Source: an uncultured Treponema sp.
Lineage (GTDB): Bacteria; Spirochaetota; Spirochaetia; Treponematales; Treponemataceae
Direction of reading: 5' to 3'
Length of the DNA: 28,437 nucleotides
Assembly (NCBI GenBank): GCA_937902125.1
Contig: CALDIB010000019.1
Location: forward strand, 1-28,437
Shown: positions 8,029-16,290 of the stretch, in pieces
How positions within the stretch are numbered: the stretch's first letter is position 1
Layout: each line of letters opens with the position of its first letter
Position numbers and translations under genes: made by a program
The notes under the pieces: generated by a model
Seen by the model: only the letters and a program-made list of their open reading frames with translations
What the model was told of the DNA's origin: nothing
The model's database searches: none

Positions 8029-9057
8029 TTAGTATTCGATTTCTCCGCGAAGAATTTTCCTTACAAGAATTCCAGACGGCTGCAAGTCGCTTTCCTGCCA
8101 GCCGCCTTGGGCGTCCCTGTCCTTGTTGAATTTCAACACGCCGGAATCTTCGCCCTTGTTGTTGACAGACCAGTTGGTCCAAGAGATTTTGTTCTTGGCC
8201 AAAAACTCCATCCACTTTAGGGTTTCCTCTTCAAAAACGCCGCCGTCTCCCGAAGCCAAAGTGGTTCCCCATTCGGTGACAAAAATCGGAAGGCCTTTTT
8301 TTAGCGCGGAGGCCGCCGCCCTGCGGCTTTTTCCCTTATGGCTTCCAGCGTAAAAATGCAGAGTATACATAATGTTCTTTTGGCCCTGGATGGGCGACTT
8401 GGCGGCGCTGGCAAGGTCGCTTGACCAAACCGGAGTGCCCACCACAATTATGTTGTCGCAATGCTTTCTGATTACAGGAATAATTCGCTCGGCGTAAGGC
8501 TTGATGTTGTCCTTCCAAGTGACTTCCTTTCCGTTAGGCTCGTTGCAAATTTCGTAGATGATGTTGGGAACGTTCGCGTAAGCGGAGGAAATCTTTTCAA
8601 AAAATTCTTCGGCCTGCTTGACATACAAAAGAGGATCCCGCTCAGGCAAAACATGCCAGTCCACTATTACATAAAGGCCCAAATCAATGGCGGCCTCGAT
8701 TGAATCTATAACCTTGTTGGCAATGGCGGGGTTGTTCACATATCCGCCGCTTTCGCCGGCATACATGGCGGCGCGCCAAAGGTCGGCGTTCCAGTCATCC
8801 CGAAGCCATTTCAAGACATTTTTGTTGGCGTATTTTCCGTGCCAATGAAGGCCGTGGGAACTCATTCCGCAAAGCTGGACAGGATTTCCGTCCTTGTCGC
8901 AAAGATGGGTTCCGATTACCTGCAAGGCGCCGTAACGCTCCACAGGGGTGCTTTTGTCGTTCAAAAATTCCCTTGGCGGAACTTTTTCCTTTTTGCAAGA
9001 AAAAAAGGCGAAACTTAAAGAAAAGGCCAAGGCTGCAAGCAAAAATGTCTTTTTCAT
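8029..9057 (-). CDS. GH5-family endoglucanase, lipoprotein
   Basis: A secreted, lipid-anchored glycoside hydrolase of family 5 (cellulase type), 342 aa, expected to cleave beta-1,4-glucans such as cellulose or mixed-linkage glucan. A lipoprotein signal (MKKTFLLAALAF...) ends at Cys21 (FAFFSC). Catalytic blocks are visible: IVDWH (131-135), acid/base in YEICNEPNG (168-176, Glu173), YTLHFY (231-236) and nucleophile in FVTEWG (259-264, Glu262). GH5_2 is my best subfamily guess. No carbohydrate-binding module is attached. A Shine-Dalgarno AGGAG lies unusually far (14 bases) before the ATG. The gene is in an operon with a nitroreductase upstream and the GH13-like gene downstream. Confidence 0.9.
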   Translation of the reverse strand: MKKTFLLAALAFSLSFAFFSCKKEKVPPREFLNDKSTPVERYGALQVIGTHLCDKDGNPVQLCGMSSHGLHWHGKYANKNVLKWLRDDWNADLWRAAMYAGESGGYVNNPAIANKVIDSIEAAIDLGLYVIVDWHVLPERDPLLYVKQAEEFFEKISSAYANVPNIIYEICNEPNGKEVTWKDNIKPYAERIIPVIRKHCDNIIVVGTPVWSSDLASAAKSPIQGQKNIMYTLHFYAGSHKGKSRRAAASALKKGLPIFVTEWGTTLASGDGGVFEEETLKWMEFLAKNKISWTNWSVNNKGEDSGVLKFNKDRDAQGGWQESDLQPSGILVRKILRGEIEY

Positions 9058-9075
9058 TAGATTCTACCAGTCTCC

Positions 9076-9615
9076 TTATAAATACTGAACGGTTTCCGAC
9101 AAGGCTTTTCTGTCGCCGTGGCGGGGGCTTGGGGCAGAATCGGCGGCCGGGTATCCGATGTCCAAAAGGCAAACCAAATGCAAATTAGGCTCAAGGCCAA
9201 AGGCGTCGGTTATTTTTTTCGCGTCGAAGCCTCTGGCCCAAAGGCTTCCCAAGCCCAGCTCGGCCGCCTGGAACATCATGGCCGTGGTCACGATGGCCGC
9301 GTCAACCTCGCCGCCGTCGTATTGGCCGCAAGGAAAATATGTGTAGGCCGTGTCAGAGGGGTTTTTATAGCTTTGATTGGAATCGTAGCAAACCATCAAG
9401 ACCACGGGAGCCTTGTAAGCCATGGGAGTGGCCTCGTTGATTTTTTCAAGCGCGGCTGGGCTTTGCAAGACAAAAATTCTTTGGCTTTGGGAATTTTTGG
9501 CGGTGGGAGCCAGGCGGCCGGCCTCCAAAATTTTTTCAAGCTTTTCGGCCTCAACTTTTTTTTCTGAAAATTTTCTCACCGAATAGCGCTCTTTTGACAA
9601 TTCTAAAAAATCCAT
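9076..9615 (-). CDS. Nitroreductase-family FMN oxidoreductase
   Basis: A 179-aa flavoprotein of the nitroreductase superfamily, reducing substrates with NAD(P)H through FMN. Family marks are RYSVRKF (10-16) near the N-terminus, APTAKNSQS (36-44) and the C-terminal GY-P-A region ending the domain. The physiological substrate cannot be told. It is the promoter-proximal gene of the GH5-GH13-DUF2974 operon. Its ATG lies 6 bases after a TAAAAT -10 box with TTGATT 17 bp upstream, and no Shine-Dalgarno sequence is present, so the mRNA is predicted to be leaderless. It is divergent from the three-domain regulator gene. Confidence 0.88.
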   Translation of the reverse strand: MDFLELSKERYSVRKFSEKKVEAEKLEKILEAGRLAPTAKNSQSQRIFVLQSPAALEKINEATPMAYKAPVVLMVCYDSNQSYKNPSDTAYTYFPCGQYDGGEVDAAIVTTAMMFQAAELGLGSLWARGFDAKKITDAFGLEPNLHLVCLLDIGYPAADSAPSPRHGDRKALSETVQYL

Positions 9616-9703
9616 AATTTCATTTTACATCGATTTGACGCAAAAATCAATTGATAAATTCCAAATTCCGCGCTAAAATGACAAAATACGGAGCTCATAA
9701 AAA
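9616..9703. promoter_or_regulatory. Divergent promoters with abutting -35 boxes
   Basis: On -: TTGATT (9650-9645), 17 bp, TAAAAT (9627-9622), 6 bp, ATG (9615) with no leader. On +: TTGATA (9651-9656), 17 bp, TAAAAT (9674-9679), then GGAG (9690-9693) and ATG (9704). The two -35 hexamers touch, forming the palindrome ATCAATTGAT. The + transcript has a short leader with a Shine-Dalgarno sequence; the - transcript should start at the ATG. Confidence 0.8.
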
Positions 9704-11008
9704 ATGAAAAAAATAGTCACTGCGTCCACAAATCCCATCGTCACCAAGACAATTTCAAACGCCTGCAAAAATTTCGCCGCCTTTTCCTGCGACATTTTTG
9801 GAGACACCGACAGCATAATCAGCTTCATCAATTACGAGCTTCCAGACATAAAGGTAATCGACTACACTTCCCCGGGAATAAACTGCTCCAAAATAATGGA
9901 ATCGATTCACGACGACTCTTGGCTTCACTACGGCGGAGTGATTTCGGTCTGCAAGGACCGGGACCAAGCGCGGCAGCTTGAGGAGCTTAAGGACGACAAC
10001 GTTCTTTCCATTTTGACCATCTCTGAATTTTCGCAAAATTTCAGCCGTCTTTTGCGCATCATCGACCAAAACCAGCAATTTCTGTACGCGCGGGGAATGC
10101 AAGACATAGTGGGCGGCCGAGAGGAAGGAAGCTTTGTTTGCGGAAACGACCCGCTGGACATTCGCTTTTACATAAATTTTTTGGTGAGCTACCTTTACAA
10201 CACAAACCGCATCAGTTCAGAAGACAGAATGAACTTGCAAATGGCCTTGAGCGAGCTTTTGACCAACGCCGTGGAGCACGGAAACCTCAACATTTCGTAT
10301 CAAGAAAAAAGCGACTGGATTATGAACGGCGGGAACGTTCTTGACTTGATAAAAACCCGAGCCCAAGACCCCAAATACAAGGGACGAAAAATCAAAATCA
10401 ACTATTCAATTCACAACAAGGCCAGCGCCTTTAGAATCACAGATTCCGGCGACGGCTTTGACTGGAAAAAAGTCCTTGAGCGCCGCGCGGCAAACACCGA
10501 CACCCACGGCCGGGGAATTTCCTTGAGCCGCTCCTTTGTCAAAAACTTAAGCTACAACGAAAAGGGAAACCAAGTCACTTTCCAAATCGCAAACCAAGTC
10601 AACTCCGTCAACGCGGTTCCGGGAATCATGAAGCCCTTTGACGTTGTGGAATACAAGGACAAGCAAATAGTTTTCAAGCAAGACGACTTGTCCAACGACC
10701 TCTTCTTTATAGTTGAAGGAAGGTTTGGCGTTTACGTCAACTTAAAGTTGAACACAGTCCTTACCCCAAGCGACATGTTCATCGGAGAGATGGCCTTTCT
10801 GCTGAACGACAGGCGCACGGCCACAATAATGGCAATCGGAAACTGCAAGCTGATAAAAGTTCCAAAGACGGCCTTCCTTTCGCTGATTAGAAAAAATCCC
10901 CACTACGGAATTTTCTTGAGCAAAATGCTGGCCCAGCGTTTGGCATTGCAATCCCAAAACGCCTACGTCCTCCAGCAAAAGTTGGAAGCCCTGCAAGACG
11001 CGCTTTGA
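9704..11008 (+). CDS. Signalling protein: receiver-like, HATPase (anti-sigma/RsbW type) and cyclic-nucleotide-binding domains
   Basis: A 434-aa cytoplasmic regulator with three parts. Residues 1-130 resemble a response-regulator fold but lack a clear full acidic triad. Residues 150-295 are a GHKL ATPase with an N box (ELLTNAVEHGN, 184-194), a G1 box (DSGDGFD, 247-253) and a G2 box (HGRGISLS, 268-275). There is no DHp helix or phospho-acceptor His, so it is RsbW-like rather than a classical histidine kinase. Residues 325-425 form a cyclic-nucleotide-binding domain whose phosphate cassette is GEMAFLLNDRRTATIMA (361-377). A coiled tail follows. cAMP or cGMP control of a switch kinase is the likely role (inference). 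The start is supported by GGAG 10 bases upstream and a TTGATA-17-TAAAAT promoter. Confidence 0.88.
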   Translation: MKKIVTASTNPIVTKTISNACKNFAAFSCDIFGDTDSIISFINYELPDIKVIDYTSPGINCSKIMESIHDDSWLHYGGVISVCKDRDQARQLEELKDDNVLSILTISEFSQNFSRLLRIIDQNQQFLYARGMQDIVGGREEGSFVCGNDPLDIRFYINFLVSYLYNTNRISSEDRMNLQMALSELLTNAVEHGNLNISYQEKSDWIMNGGNVLDLIKTRAQDPKYKGRKIKINYSIHNKASAFRITDSGDGFDWKKVLERRAANTDTHGRGISLSRSFVKNLSYNEKGNQVTFQIANQVNSVNAVPGIMKPFDVVEYKDKQIVFKQDDLSNDLFFIVEGRFGVYVNLKLNTVLTPSDMFIGEMAFLLNDRRTATIMAIGNCKLIKVPKTAFLSLIRKNPHYGIFLSKMLAQRLALQSQNAYVLQQKLEALQDAL

Positions 11009-11024
11009 TTTTTAAAAGAGTTTC

Positions 11025-12644
11025 TTAAAGGTTGGCCGGCTCTTGGCCTTTTACAAATTCAACCATGGCGGCGTAAACTTTTTTGTTGAATTTTCTGCCC
11101 ACGTCTTGGGAAAGAATTTCAAGAGCCTTTTCTTGGGACAAAGCCTTGCGGTAAGGCCTGTCGCTTGTAAGCGCGTCGTAAACGTCGGCGCAACTTATGA
11201 TTTCCGACTCTTCGGGATACTCCCCTTCTTTTTTTCCGTAATATCCGCTTCCGTCAAGGTGTTCGTGATGGTAGCGGACAAAGTTTCTAATCTCGTTAAA
11301 GTAAGGATTGGCCGAAAGAATTTTGTAGCCGATTTCCGCGTGCTGTTTTATAATAAGGCGCTCTTCGTCGGTAAGCTTTGCCGGCTTGTTTATGATTGTG
11401 TCGGTGATTCCAATTTTTCCGATGTCATGCAAAAGCGCGCCGTATCGCAGCATGTGAACCCGCTCTTTGCTGTAGCCCAAGCGCTTGGCAATTCCAACGC
11501 TGTAGTTCGCCACGCGGTCAGAATGGCCTTCCGTATAAAGGTCTTTGGCTTCCAGCGCGTTTGAAAGGGACTTGACGACGCTAAAGTTGCTTTCTTCAAT
11601 TTTGTCCCGCAAGTTTCGGTTGATGACCTCGGAGGCGAAAAAGGCCGAAGCGATTTCCATCATGTATTGGTGCTCAATGCTGAACGGCTCCTTGCTTTGC
11701 TTGGAGCGGGAAATCGTAACGACGCCTATTCTATTTTTTTCCGTTCCCACGGGAACGCTGATGAAAGAGCCTTGAATGAAGGTTTCCTCCTTCATCAAAG
11801 AATAAGCGGGGTGGCCGGCGCGGTCGGGAACAAAAACGGAAATCCAATTCTTAAAGACTTGGCCTGAGATTCCTTCTCCAATTTTTATTGTCGGAACCCT
11901 TTCCCTCTCCACGTTGTAAAAGGCAAAGGGGTAAAGAATTTGAAGCTCTTCGTCATAGCGGTAGGCCACCCCTCTTGAAAAAGAGATTTCTTCCTTCAAG
12001 TCCTCAAAGAGATTGTTGTTCATGTCCAAAATCATCTTGTGCTTTTGCAAGGAAAATGGATACTTCTTTAAGTTCAACAAGTTTCTTTGGCCCCGGGTTG
12101 CGATTGAAGCCGCGTATAAATTTATTTGCAGGCGGTTGTTAAGTTTCTGCAAGAACTGAATTTCATCCCGCTTTAAGACAAGTTTTTTTGACATGTCCTT
12201 TGAACACAAAATTAAAAAAGCCACCATCTCAAAGCCGTGCACCACGGGCATAATGTAGCGGCAGCCGTACAAATCCCTCAGCATGTCGCCAAGCATGGGG
12301 TCGGTGACATTGTATGTGGTGAACATTTTTTCCAAGGGAATAACGCCGCTTTCCATGGCCAAAAAGCCGACAAAAAGGGAATCGTCCGAAACGGTTATGA
12401 TTCCTTCCTTGTCCATTTCGCGGTATTCATGGAATTCCGGCGCGTGAAAGAATATGCGGGTGTCGCAGCCCTCTATCCGCCGGTTCACCAAAGAGATTAC
12501 GGACTTCACAAGGCCAATTGTGGTTGTCCAATTGTTCAAAGCGTCCATGGCAAATTCATCGTTGACGGACGTAAAATTAATGTCGTCCTTCCAAACGATT
12601 CGCTTCGCGGTTTTTGAAACTTTTTTTACCTTTCTTTTTACCAT
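11025..12644 (-). CDS. HD-GYP domain phosphodiesterase with GAF-type sensor domains
   Basis: Expected to hydrolyse cyclic di-GMP. The C-terminal HD-GYP domain (about 350-535) shows His374, the HD pair at 406-407 (LLHDIGK), HHEHLDGSGYYG (459-470) and Asp490 (ADVYDAL). The GYP tripeptide is GYY here. Residues about 200-340 look like a GAF domain (GEGISGQVF at 257-265), and residues 25-175 may be a second, divergent one. There is no membrane segment, so it is a soluble sensor-effector. Length is 539 aa. A sigma-28-like promoter lies about 50 bases upstream, suggesting co-regulation with flagellar and chemotaxis genes. The start is the ATG at 12644 with a weak GAG 8 bases before it. It is convergent with the three-domain regulator gene, 16 bases away, and no strong terminator is seen between them. 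Confidence 0.92.
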   Translation of the reverse strand: MVKRKVKKVSKTAKRIVWKDDINFTSVNDEFAMDALNNWTTTIGLVKSVISLVNRRIEGCDTRIFFHAPEFHEYREMDKEGIITVSDDSLFVGFLAMESGVIPLEKMFTTYNVTDPMLGDMLRDLYGCRYIMPVVHGFEMVAFLILCSKDMSKKLVLKRDEIQFLQKLNNRLQINLYAASIATRGQRNLLNLKKYPFSLQKHKMILDMNNNLFEDLKEEISFSRGVAYRYDEELQILYPFAFYNVERERVPTIKIGEGISGQVFKNWISVFVPDRAGHPAYSLMKEETFIQGSFISVPVGTEKNRIGVVTISRSKQSKEPFSIEHQYMMEIASAFFASEVINRNLRDKIEESNFSVVKSLSNALEAKDLYTEGHSDRVANYSVGIAKRLGYSKERVHMLRYGALLHDIGKIGITDTIINKPAKLTDEERLIIKQHAEIGYKILSANPYFNEIRNFVRYHHEHLDGSGYYGKKEGEYPEESEIISCADVYDALTSDRPYRKALSQEKALEILSQDVGRKFNKKVYAAMVEFVKGQEPANL

Positions 12645-12691
12645 GGCAATCTCAAAACTTTTTATGCGGACACAATCCGCCCTTATTTGCT

Positions 12692-12719
12692 ATATCGGCA
12701 GAATTTCTTTAAAACTTTA
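12692..12719 (-). promoter_or_regulatory. Sigma-28 (FliA/WhiG)-type promoter
   Basis: On the - strand, TAAAGTTT (12719-12712), 12 bases, then GCCGATAT (12699-12692). The sigma-28 consensus is TAAAGTTT-N11-GCCGATAA. The upstream box matches 8 of 8 and the downstream box 7 of 8, with a spacer one base longer. The start of the HD-GYP gene is 47 bases downstream. No competing sigma-70 promoter is evident in this 94-bp gap. Confidence 0.65.
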
Positions 12720-12738
12720 GCTTTTTTTATAATTTTTT

Positions 12739-13614
12739 TCACATCGACTTTCTTAGAGCGATTGCGTCCAAAATGCGGGCGGCGATTTCAAAGCTTTGGG
12801 GAGTCAAGGAGGAAATGTTGTCGCCCCCGGTGTGCATCAAGCGCCAAGTAAGGGGAAGTTTTGCGTGAAGGGAATCGATTTTTTGTTCGGGAACGTCTTG
12901 GTTTTGAACATAGCGCAAAAGGTCTTTGTCCGCCTGCAGCGCCGCCATGTAAGCCTGGGCCTCCGCGTCGGGAAGCATGGTTATGGCCACGGCGGGAAAG
13001 CCGTTCGCCAAAAAGCCCGCGTTGTCGCTGTATGGCATGGGAAGGTTCAGCCAAGAAAGGCCTAGGGAAGAAAAAATTTCCCGGACGCCTTGGTTTATGG
13101 CGTTGATTTTTTTTGCGAATGAAAGGCCGACATTTTTTGGAAGAATGTTCAAGCCCAAAAGGGGAACGCTTCCCCGGCCAACGCAGTCAAAAACGTAAAT
13201 GTCTTCGTCGCGGATTCCGCACTTTTGCATTGTGGACGCAAGAGAAAAGGCGCCCTGCTCCTTGACGCCGCCGCTTCCCAATTCCTCGCCGTCGGTAAAG
13301 AAAATTCTGCAATTGTGAACGCCGCCAAAACGGGAAAGGCGGACGGCAAAATCCATCAGGCAAAAAACAGAGGAAGAGTTGTCGTTGGCGCCGGGGCTTC
13401 CTGAAACTATGTCGTAGTGCGCGATGATTGTCTTTACCCTAAAGGCCGGGTTGTAGCCCCCTTTGGGAAGGCGGACGTAAATGTGCCGCTTTCCTTCAAC
13501 GCCTAGGACAGCCGTCTCAACGCCCCGCGCCTCCAAATACCTTTGGATGAAGGCGGCTCGGTTGTCGGGAGAGGCCAAAAAATTTTGGTATTCGCTTGGC
13601 AGGGCGGAAGTCAT
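12739..13614 (-). CDS. M28-family zinc aminopeptidase
   Basis: A 291-aa metallopeptidase of family M28 that should remove N-terminal residues with two zinc ions. Ligands are visible in order: His66 (AHYD), Asp78 (GANDN), Glu110/Glu111 (TDGEEL, catalytic Glu first), Asp143 (FDCVG) and His261 (MHTGGD). There is no signal peptide or lipobox, so it appears cytoplasmic, which is less usual for the family. It is the last gene of the transporter-acyltransferase-peptidase operon, 14 bases after the acyltransferase stop. The start at 13614 has only a weak ribosome-binding site. Confidence 0.88.
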   Translation of the reverse strand: MTSALPSEYQNFLASPDNRAAFIQRYLEARGVETAVLGVEGKRHIYVRLPKGGYNPAFRVKTIIAHYDIVSGSPGANDNSSSVFCLMDFAVRLSRFGGVHNCRIFFTDGEELGSGGVKEQGAFSLASTMQKCGIRDEDIYVFDCVGRGSVPLLGLNILPKNVGLSFAKKINAINQGVREIFSSLGLSWLNLPMPYSDNAGFLANGFPAVAITMLPDAEAQAYMAALQADKDLLRYVQNQDVPEQKIDSLHAKLPLTWRLMHTGGDNISSLTPQSFEIAARILDAIALRKSM

Positions 13615-13628
13615 GGGCTTAAAAAAAA

Positions 13629-14924
13629 TCAGGCGGCGGCGTTTTTTGCCTTGGAATCGCTTTTTTCAAAAAGACTTAAGATTTTTTGAACGGCGGCCTT
13701 TAAGAAAATTGCAAGCGCGATTGTGGCGGCAAAAACCAAAAGCATGTAAAGCAAGGCCATGCCTTGGTCGCCATAGCCTTGCAAGGCGAAGTTTTCCGGC
13801 GACCTAAAGCTTTTGTCCATCCAGCCAAAGAGAATGGCGAATGCTCTAAGAAAAAGCGCCTGGCACAAATAAAATTCCAAAGAATATTTTCCAAAAAAAT
13901 CCAAGACCCGGTTCCTGCTCCAAATTTTCATTCTGAGCAAAACGATAAACAAAAGGCCGGTCAAAACTTGAAGGCTTTCAACGCCGAACATCATTGCGCG
14001 GGGAAGAGTCCTGTTGTCGCCAGAAAATTCCAGCCAGTAATGAACGTTCTTTGACTGCAAGAAAAAGCGCAAAACAAAGGAAGAAGCGAAAAGCAAGATG
14101 GAGGCGAAAAGTTTTGGCCAATAGGCTTTTTCAAAAAAGGCGAAAAGCTTTTTCTCATGCTTGGCGGCCAAGATTCCCGCAAAAAAAGCGATTGTGGAAT
14201 TTACCCACCATTCCCCTTCATACCAAAGCGCGACGGGCCGCTTGTACCAAGGCGCCATCCAAAGCGCTCCCGGCTTTTTCCACCAGTCGGCCTCCCCCAG
14301 CCACCAAGGAAAGTGCTTGTTGAACAAGAACCAGCCGGCCTGAGCCGCGACAACCAAAAATACAATGGCGTAAGAGCGGCCCCTGTCGCCGTCCTTAAAG
14401 GCCGCGTAAAAGGCCAAATACATTACGACGATTACAGGAACAAACCAAGCGTTGTCGTTTAAAAGGGCAAGGCCGACAATTTTGCAAATCCATTCCGAGG
14501 CTTCCATCTTTGTTCCCAAAATCAAATGAAAGACGATGTAAAAAATGTTCATCACATAATAGCAAATGACAATGGGAAGAACGCGACGACGCAAAAAGCC
14601 CTTTAGATAGCCGGGCTTTGTTTGAAGGCTTTTTAAAAGTCCAAAGCCCGAAAGAAAAAAGAAAATCGCCACGAACAAAAATCCGATTTCCCGGAAAATC
14701 TGCATTTGCCCCAGCGCCGCCATAGGCGCGGAATTTGAAGCGGGCTGGGAAAGGTGGTGGCAAATGACTCCGATGGCCGCAAGCCCCTGGAAGTTTTTGC
14801 AAGCCTCAAGGGACATGGAGTCGCTGTTGAATTGGCCAAAAGCCGCGCGTTTGGAGCCAATCAACAGCAAGGCCAAAATTGAGGCGTAAACAATTATTGA
14901 AATGATTGGTATTTGCGCCATCAT
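13629..14924 (-). CDS. Membrane acyltransferase family 3 (OafA/YiaH-like)
   Basis: A multi-spanning inner-membrane O-acyltransferase, 431 aa with about ten hydrophobic helices, expected to acetylate a surface or storage glycan. The N-terminal motif FQGLAAIGVICHHLSQ (44-59) carries the typical R/K-G-x-A-x-x-x-V-x-x-x-H pattern of the family with the conserved His. The C-terminus is Lys/Asp-rich and cytoplasmic. Its ATG overlaps the stop of the upstream transporter gene (ATGATG over TGA at 14921-14924), so translation is coupled. The acceptor is unknown and no polysaccharide gene cluster is nearby. Confidence 0.85.
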   Translation of the reverse strand: MMAQIPIISIIVYASILALLLIGSKRAAFGQFNSDSMSLEACKNFQGLAAIGVICHHLSQPASNSAPMAALGQMQIFREIGFLFVAIFFFLSGFGLLKSLQTKPGYLKGFLRRRVLPIVICYYVMNIFYIVFHLILGTKMEASEWICKIVGLALLNDNAWFVPVIVVMYLAFYAAFKDGDRGRSYAIVFLVVAAQAGWFLFNKHFPWWLGEADWWKKPGALWMAPWYKRPVALWYEGEWWVNSTIAFFAGILAAKHEKKLFAFFEKAYWPKLFASILLFASSFVLRFFLQSKNVHYWLEFSGDNRTLPRAMMFGVESLQVLTGLLFIVLLRMKIWSRNRVLDFFGKYSLEFYLCQALFLRAFAILFGWMDKSFRSPENFALQGYGDQGMALLYMLLVFAATIALAIFLKAAVQKILSLFEKSDSKAKNAAA

Positions 14925-16168
14925 CTAAACATGATTATCAAAACTTGCGAAACCACGACAACGGCCACAAGCGCGATGGGATAAGTTGAGGCGTAGGCGC
15001 CGGCAACCTTTTCCGTTCCGGCAGTGGAAATCAAGGTTCCCAAGGCGGGGGTGCTGGTCATGCCGCCGCAGATTGAGCCAAGGTTGTTCAACAAGTTCAA
15101 CTTGAGGACGAACTTGGCGAAGAAGAAGCCCGCTATCATCGGAACCAAGGTCATAACGATTCCATAGATGAAGTAAATCCATTCAAAGTATTTGACAAAG
15201 CTGGCTCCGCCGGCGACTCCCGCTCCCATCAAGAAGAACATCAAGCCCAACTCGCGGAAAACCTTGAGGGTTGACTCGTGGGGAGTGACGGAAATGTTTC
15301 CAAACTTTTGGAAGTGGCCAAAAATCAAAGCCAAAATCAAGCAGCCGCCTGTTGTGGTAAGGGAGAAATTTCCAACCTTAATTGAACCGATGAAAATTCC
15401 CAAAATGGCCACGATGGAAAAAATGCCAAAGCCAAAGGGATCCAATTCCATTTCTTTTCCTGTAAGCTTGCAGGGCGCTTCAGGAGCGGACTCGGAAAGC
15501 TTTGAGCGCTCGGCGTTCATGTCGGCCTTGACAAATTTGGGAACAAGCTGAACAAAAAGAACCACGCCAATAACGCCGAACAAGTAGGCGATTCCGTGGC
15601 CCACGGCTACGATGTTCTCCAATTCTTCCGTCAAGACTGTCGCTTTCGCCGCGCTAAAGGCCGGAGTTGAAGTGAGAGAGCCTGAAAGCAAGCCCACGAG
15701 CATGGCGCCCACTTCTTCTTTTGAACGGCCAAAAGCCTTGATGTCAAAAATCGAACAGGCCGCGCATGCGATTCCGCCCACAACGATAATCAAAAGTCCA
15801 AGCAAAATGTATGACTTGAAGTTTTTCTTTAGGTCGCCAAAAAAGCTGGGGCCGGCGATAAAACCGACGCTGGTGACAAAAAGCACAAGGCCGATGTTTT
15901 CTACAATCTTAAGGGCGCCCGAAACATAGGAAGTATGCAAAACCGTCTGCAAGTCCTCGCTGGTCATGGAAACGACAAGCTGGTTTCCAAGAGGAGTGTA
16001 AAAGAACGCTCCGAACAAAAGGGCGATGATGAACACGCCCGCCGTTCCCAAAGAAACGCCGTTGATTGTGATGCGGCCAAGCAAGTAGCCCACGGCGGCG
16101 ATTGCAAAAACGCTGAATGTCAAAAAGACAATAGCCTTGATTGAAAGAAGGCCTCCAAAAAGAACCAT
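14921..16168 (-). CDS. AspT/YidE/YbjL-type antiporter, compact form without RCK domains
   Basis: A 415-aa inner-membrane transporter made of two homologous membrane halves. The repeated AspT-YidE-YbjL hallmark shows as GxxxTPALGT near the C-terminus (GGMTSTPALGTLIS) and GSLTSTPAFSAA in the first half. Well-known members (about 550-560 aa) carry two RCK_C/TrkA_C domains between the halves. Here the link (about residues 205-240) is short and charged, so these regulatory domains are absent. The substrate is unknown; aspartate/alanine or other carboxylates are known for AspT. It is first in an operon with an acyltransferase and a peptidase, with AGAGG 7 bases before the ATG and a good promoter upstream. 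Confidence 0.85.
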   Translation of the reverse strand: MVLFGGLLSIKAIVFLTFSVFAIAAVGYLLGRITINGVSLGTAGVFIIALLFGAFFYTPLGNQLVVSMTSEDLQTVLHTSYVSGALKIVENIGLVLFVTSVGFIAGPSFFGDLKKNFKSYILLGLLIIVVGGIACAACSIFDIKAFGRSKEEVGAMLVGLLSGSLTSTPAFSAAKATVLTEELENIVAVGHGIAYLFGVIGVVLFVQLVPKFVKADMNAERSKLSESAPEAPCKLTGKEMELDPFGFGIFSIVAILGIFIGSIKVGNFSLTTTGGCLILALIFGHFQKFGNISVTPHESTLKVFRELGLMFFLMGAGVAGGASFVKYFEWIYFIYGIVMTLVPMIAGFFFAKFVLKLNLLNNLGSICGGMTSTPALGTLISTAGTEKVAGAYASTYPIALVAVVVVSQVLIIMFR

Positions 16169-16248
16169 AATAAAACCTCTGATTATAAGGAAGCAGGGGC
16201 GCGGGGCAAAAAGCGAGGCGCTAGAGCCGCCTTTAGAATAGTTTTATT

Positions 16249-16277
16249 ATTATATAGAAATTCCGCCTTTTGTTCAA
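16249..16277 (-). promoter_or_regulatory. Sigma-70-type promoter of the transporter operon
   Basis: On the - strand, TTGAAC (16277-16272), 17 bp, TATAAT (16254-16249). The predicted leader is about 75 bases and contains a small AGGCG/CGCCT stem-loop followed by CGCTTTTT, then AGAGG before the ATG at 16168. Confidence 0.8.
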
Positions 16278-16290
16278 GAGAAAGACAGCC

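Noticed and set aside
11009..11060. Hairpin between the convergent regulator and HD-GYP genes
   Set aside because: Only short GGCC self-pairing and a brief T-run are visible; not strong enough to call a terminator.
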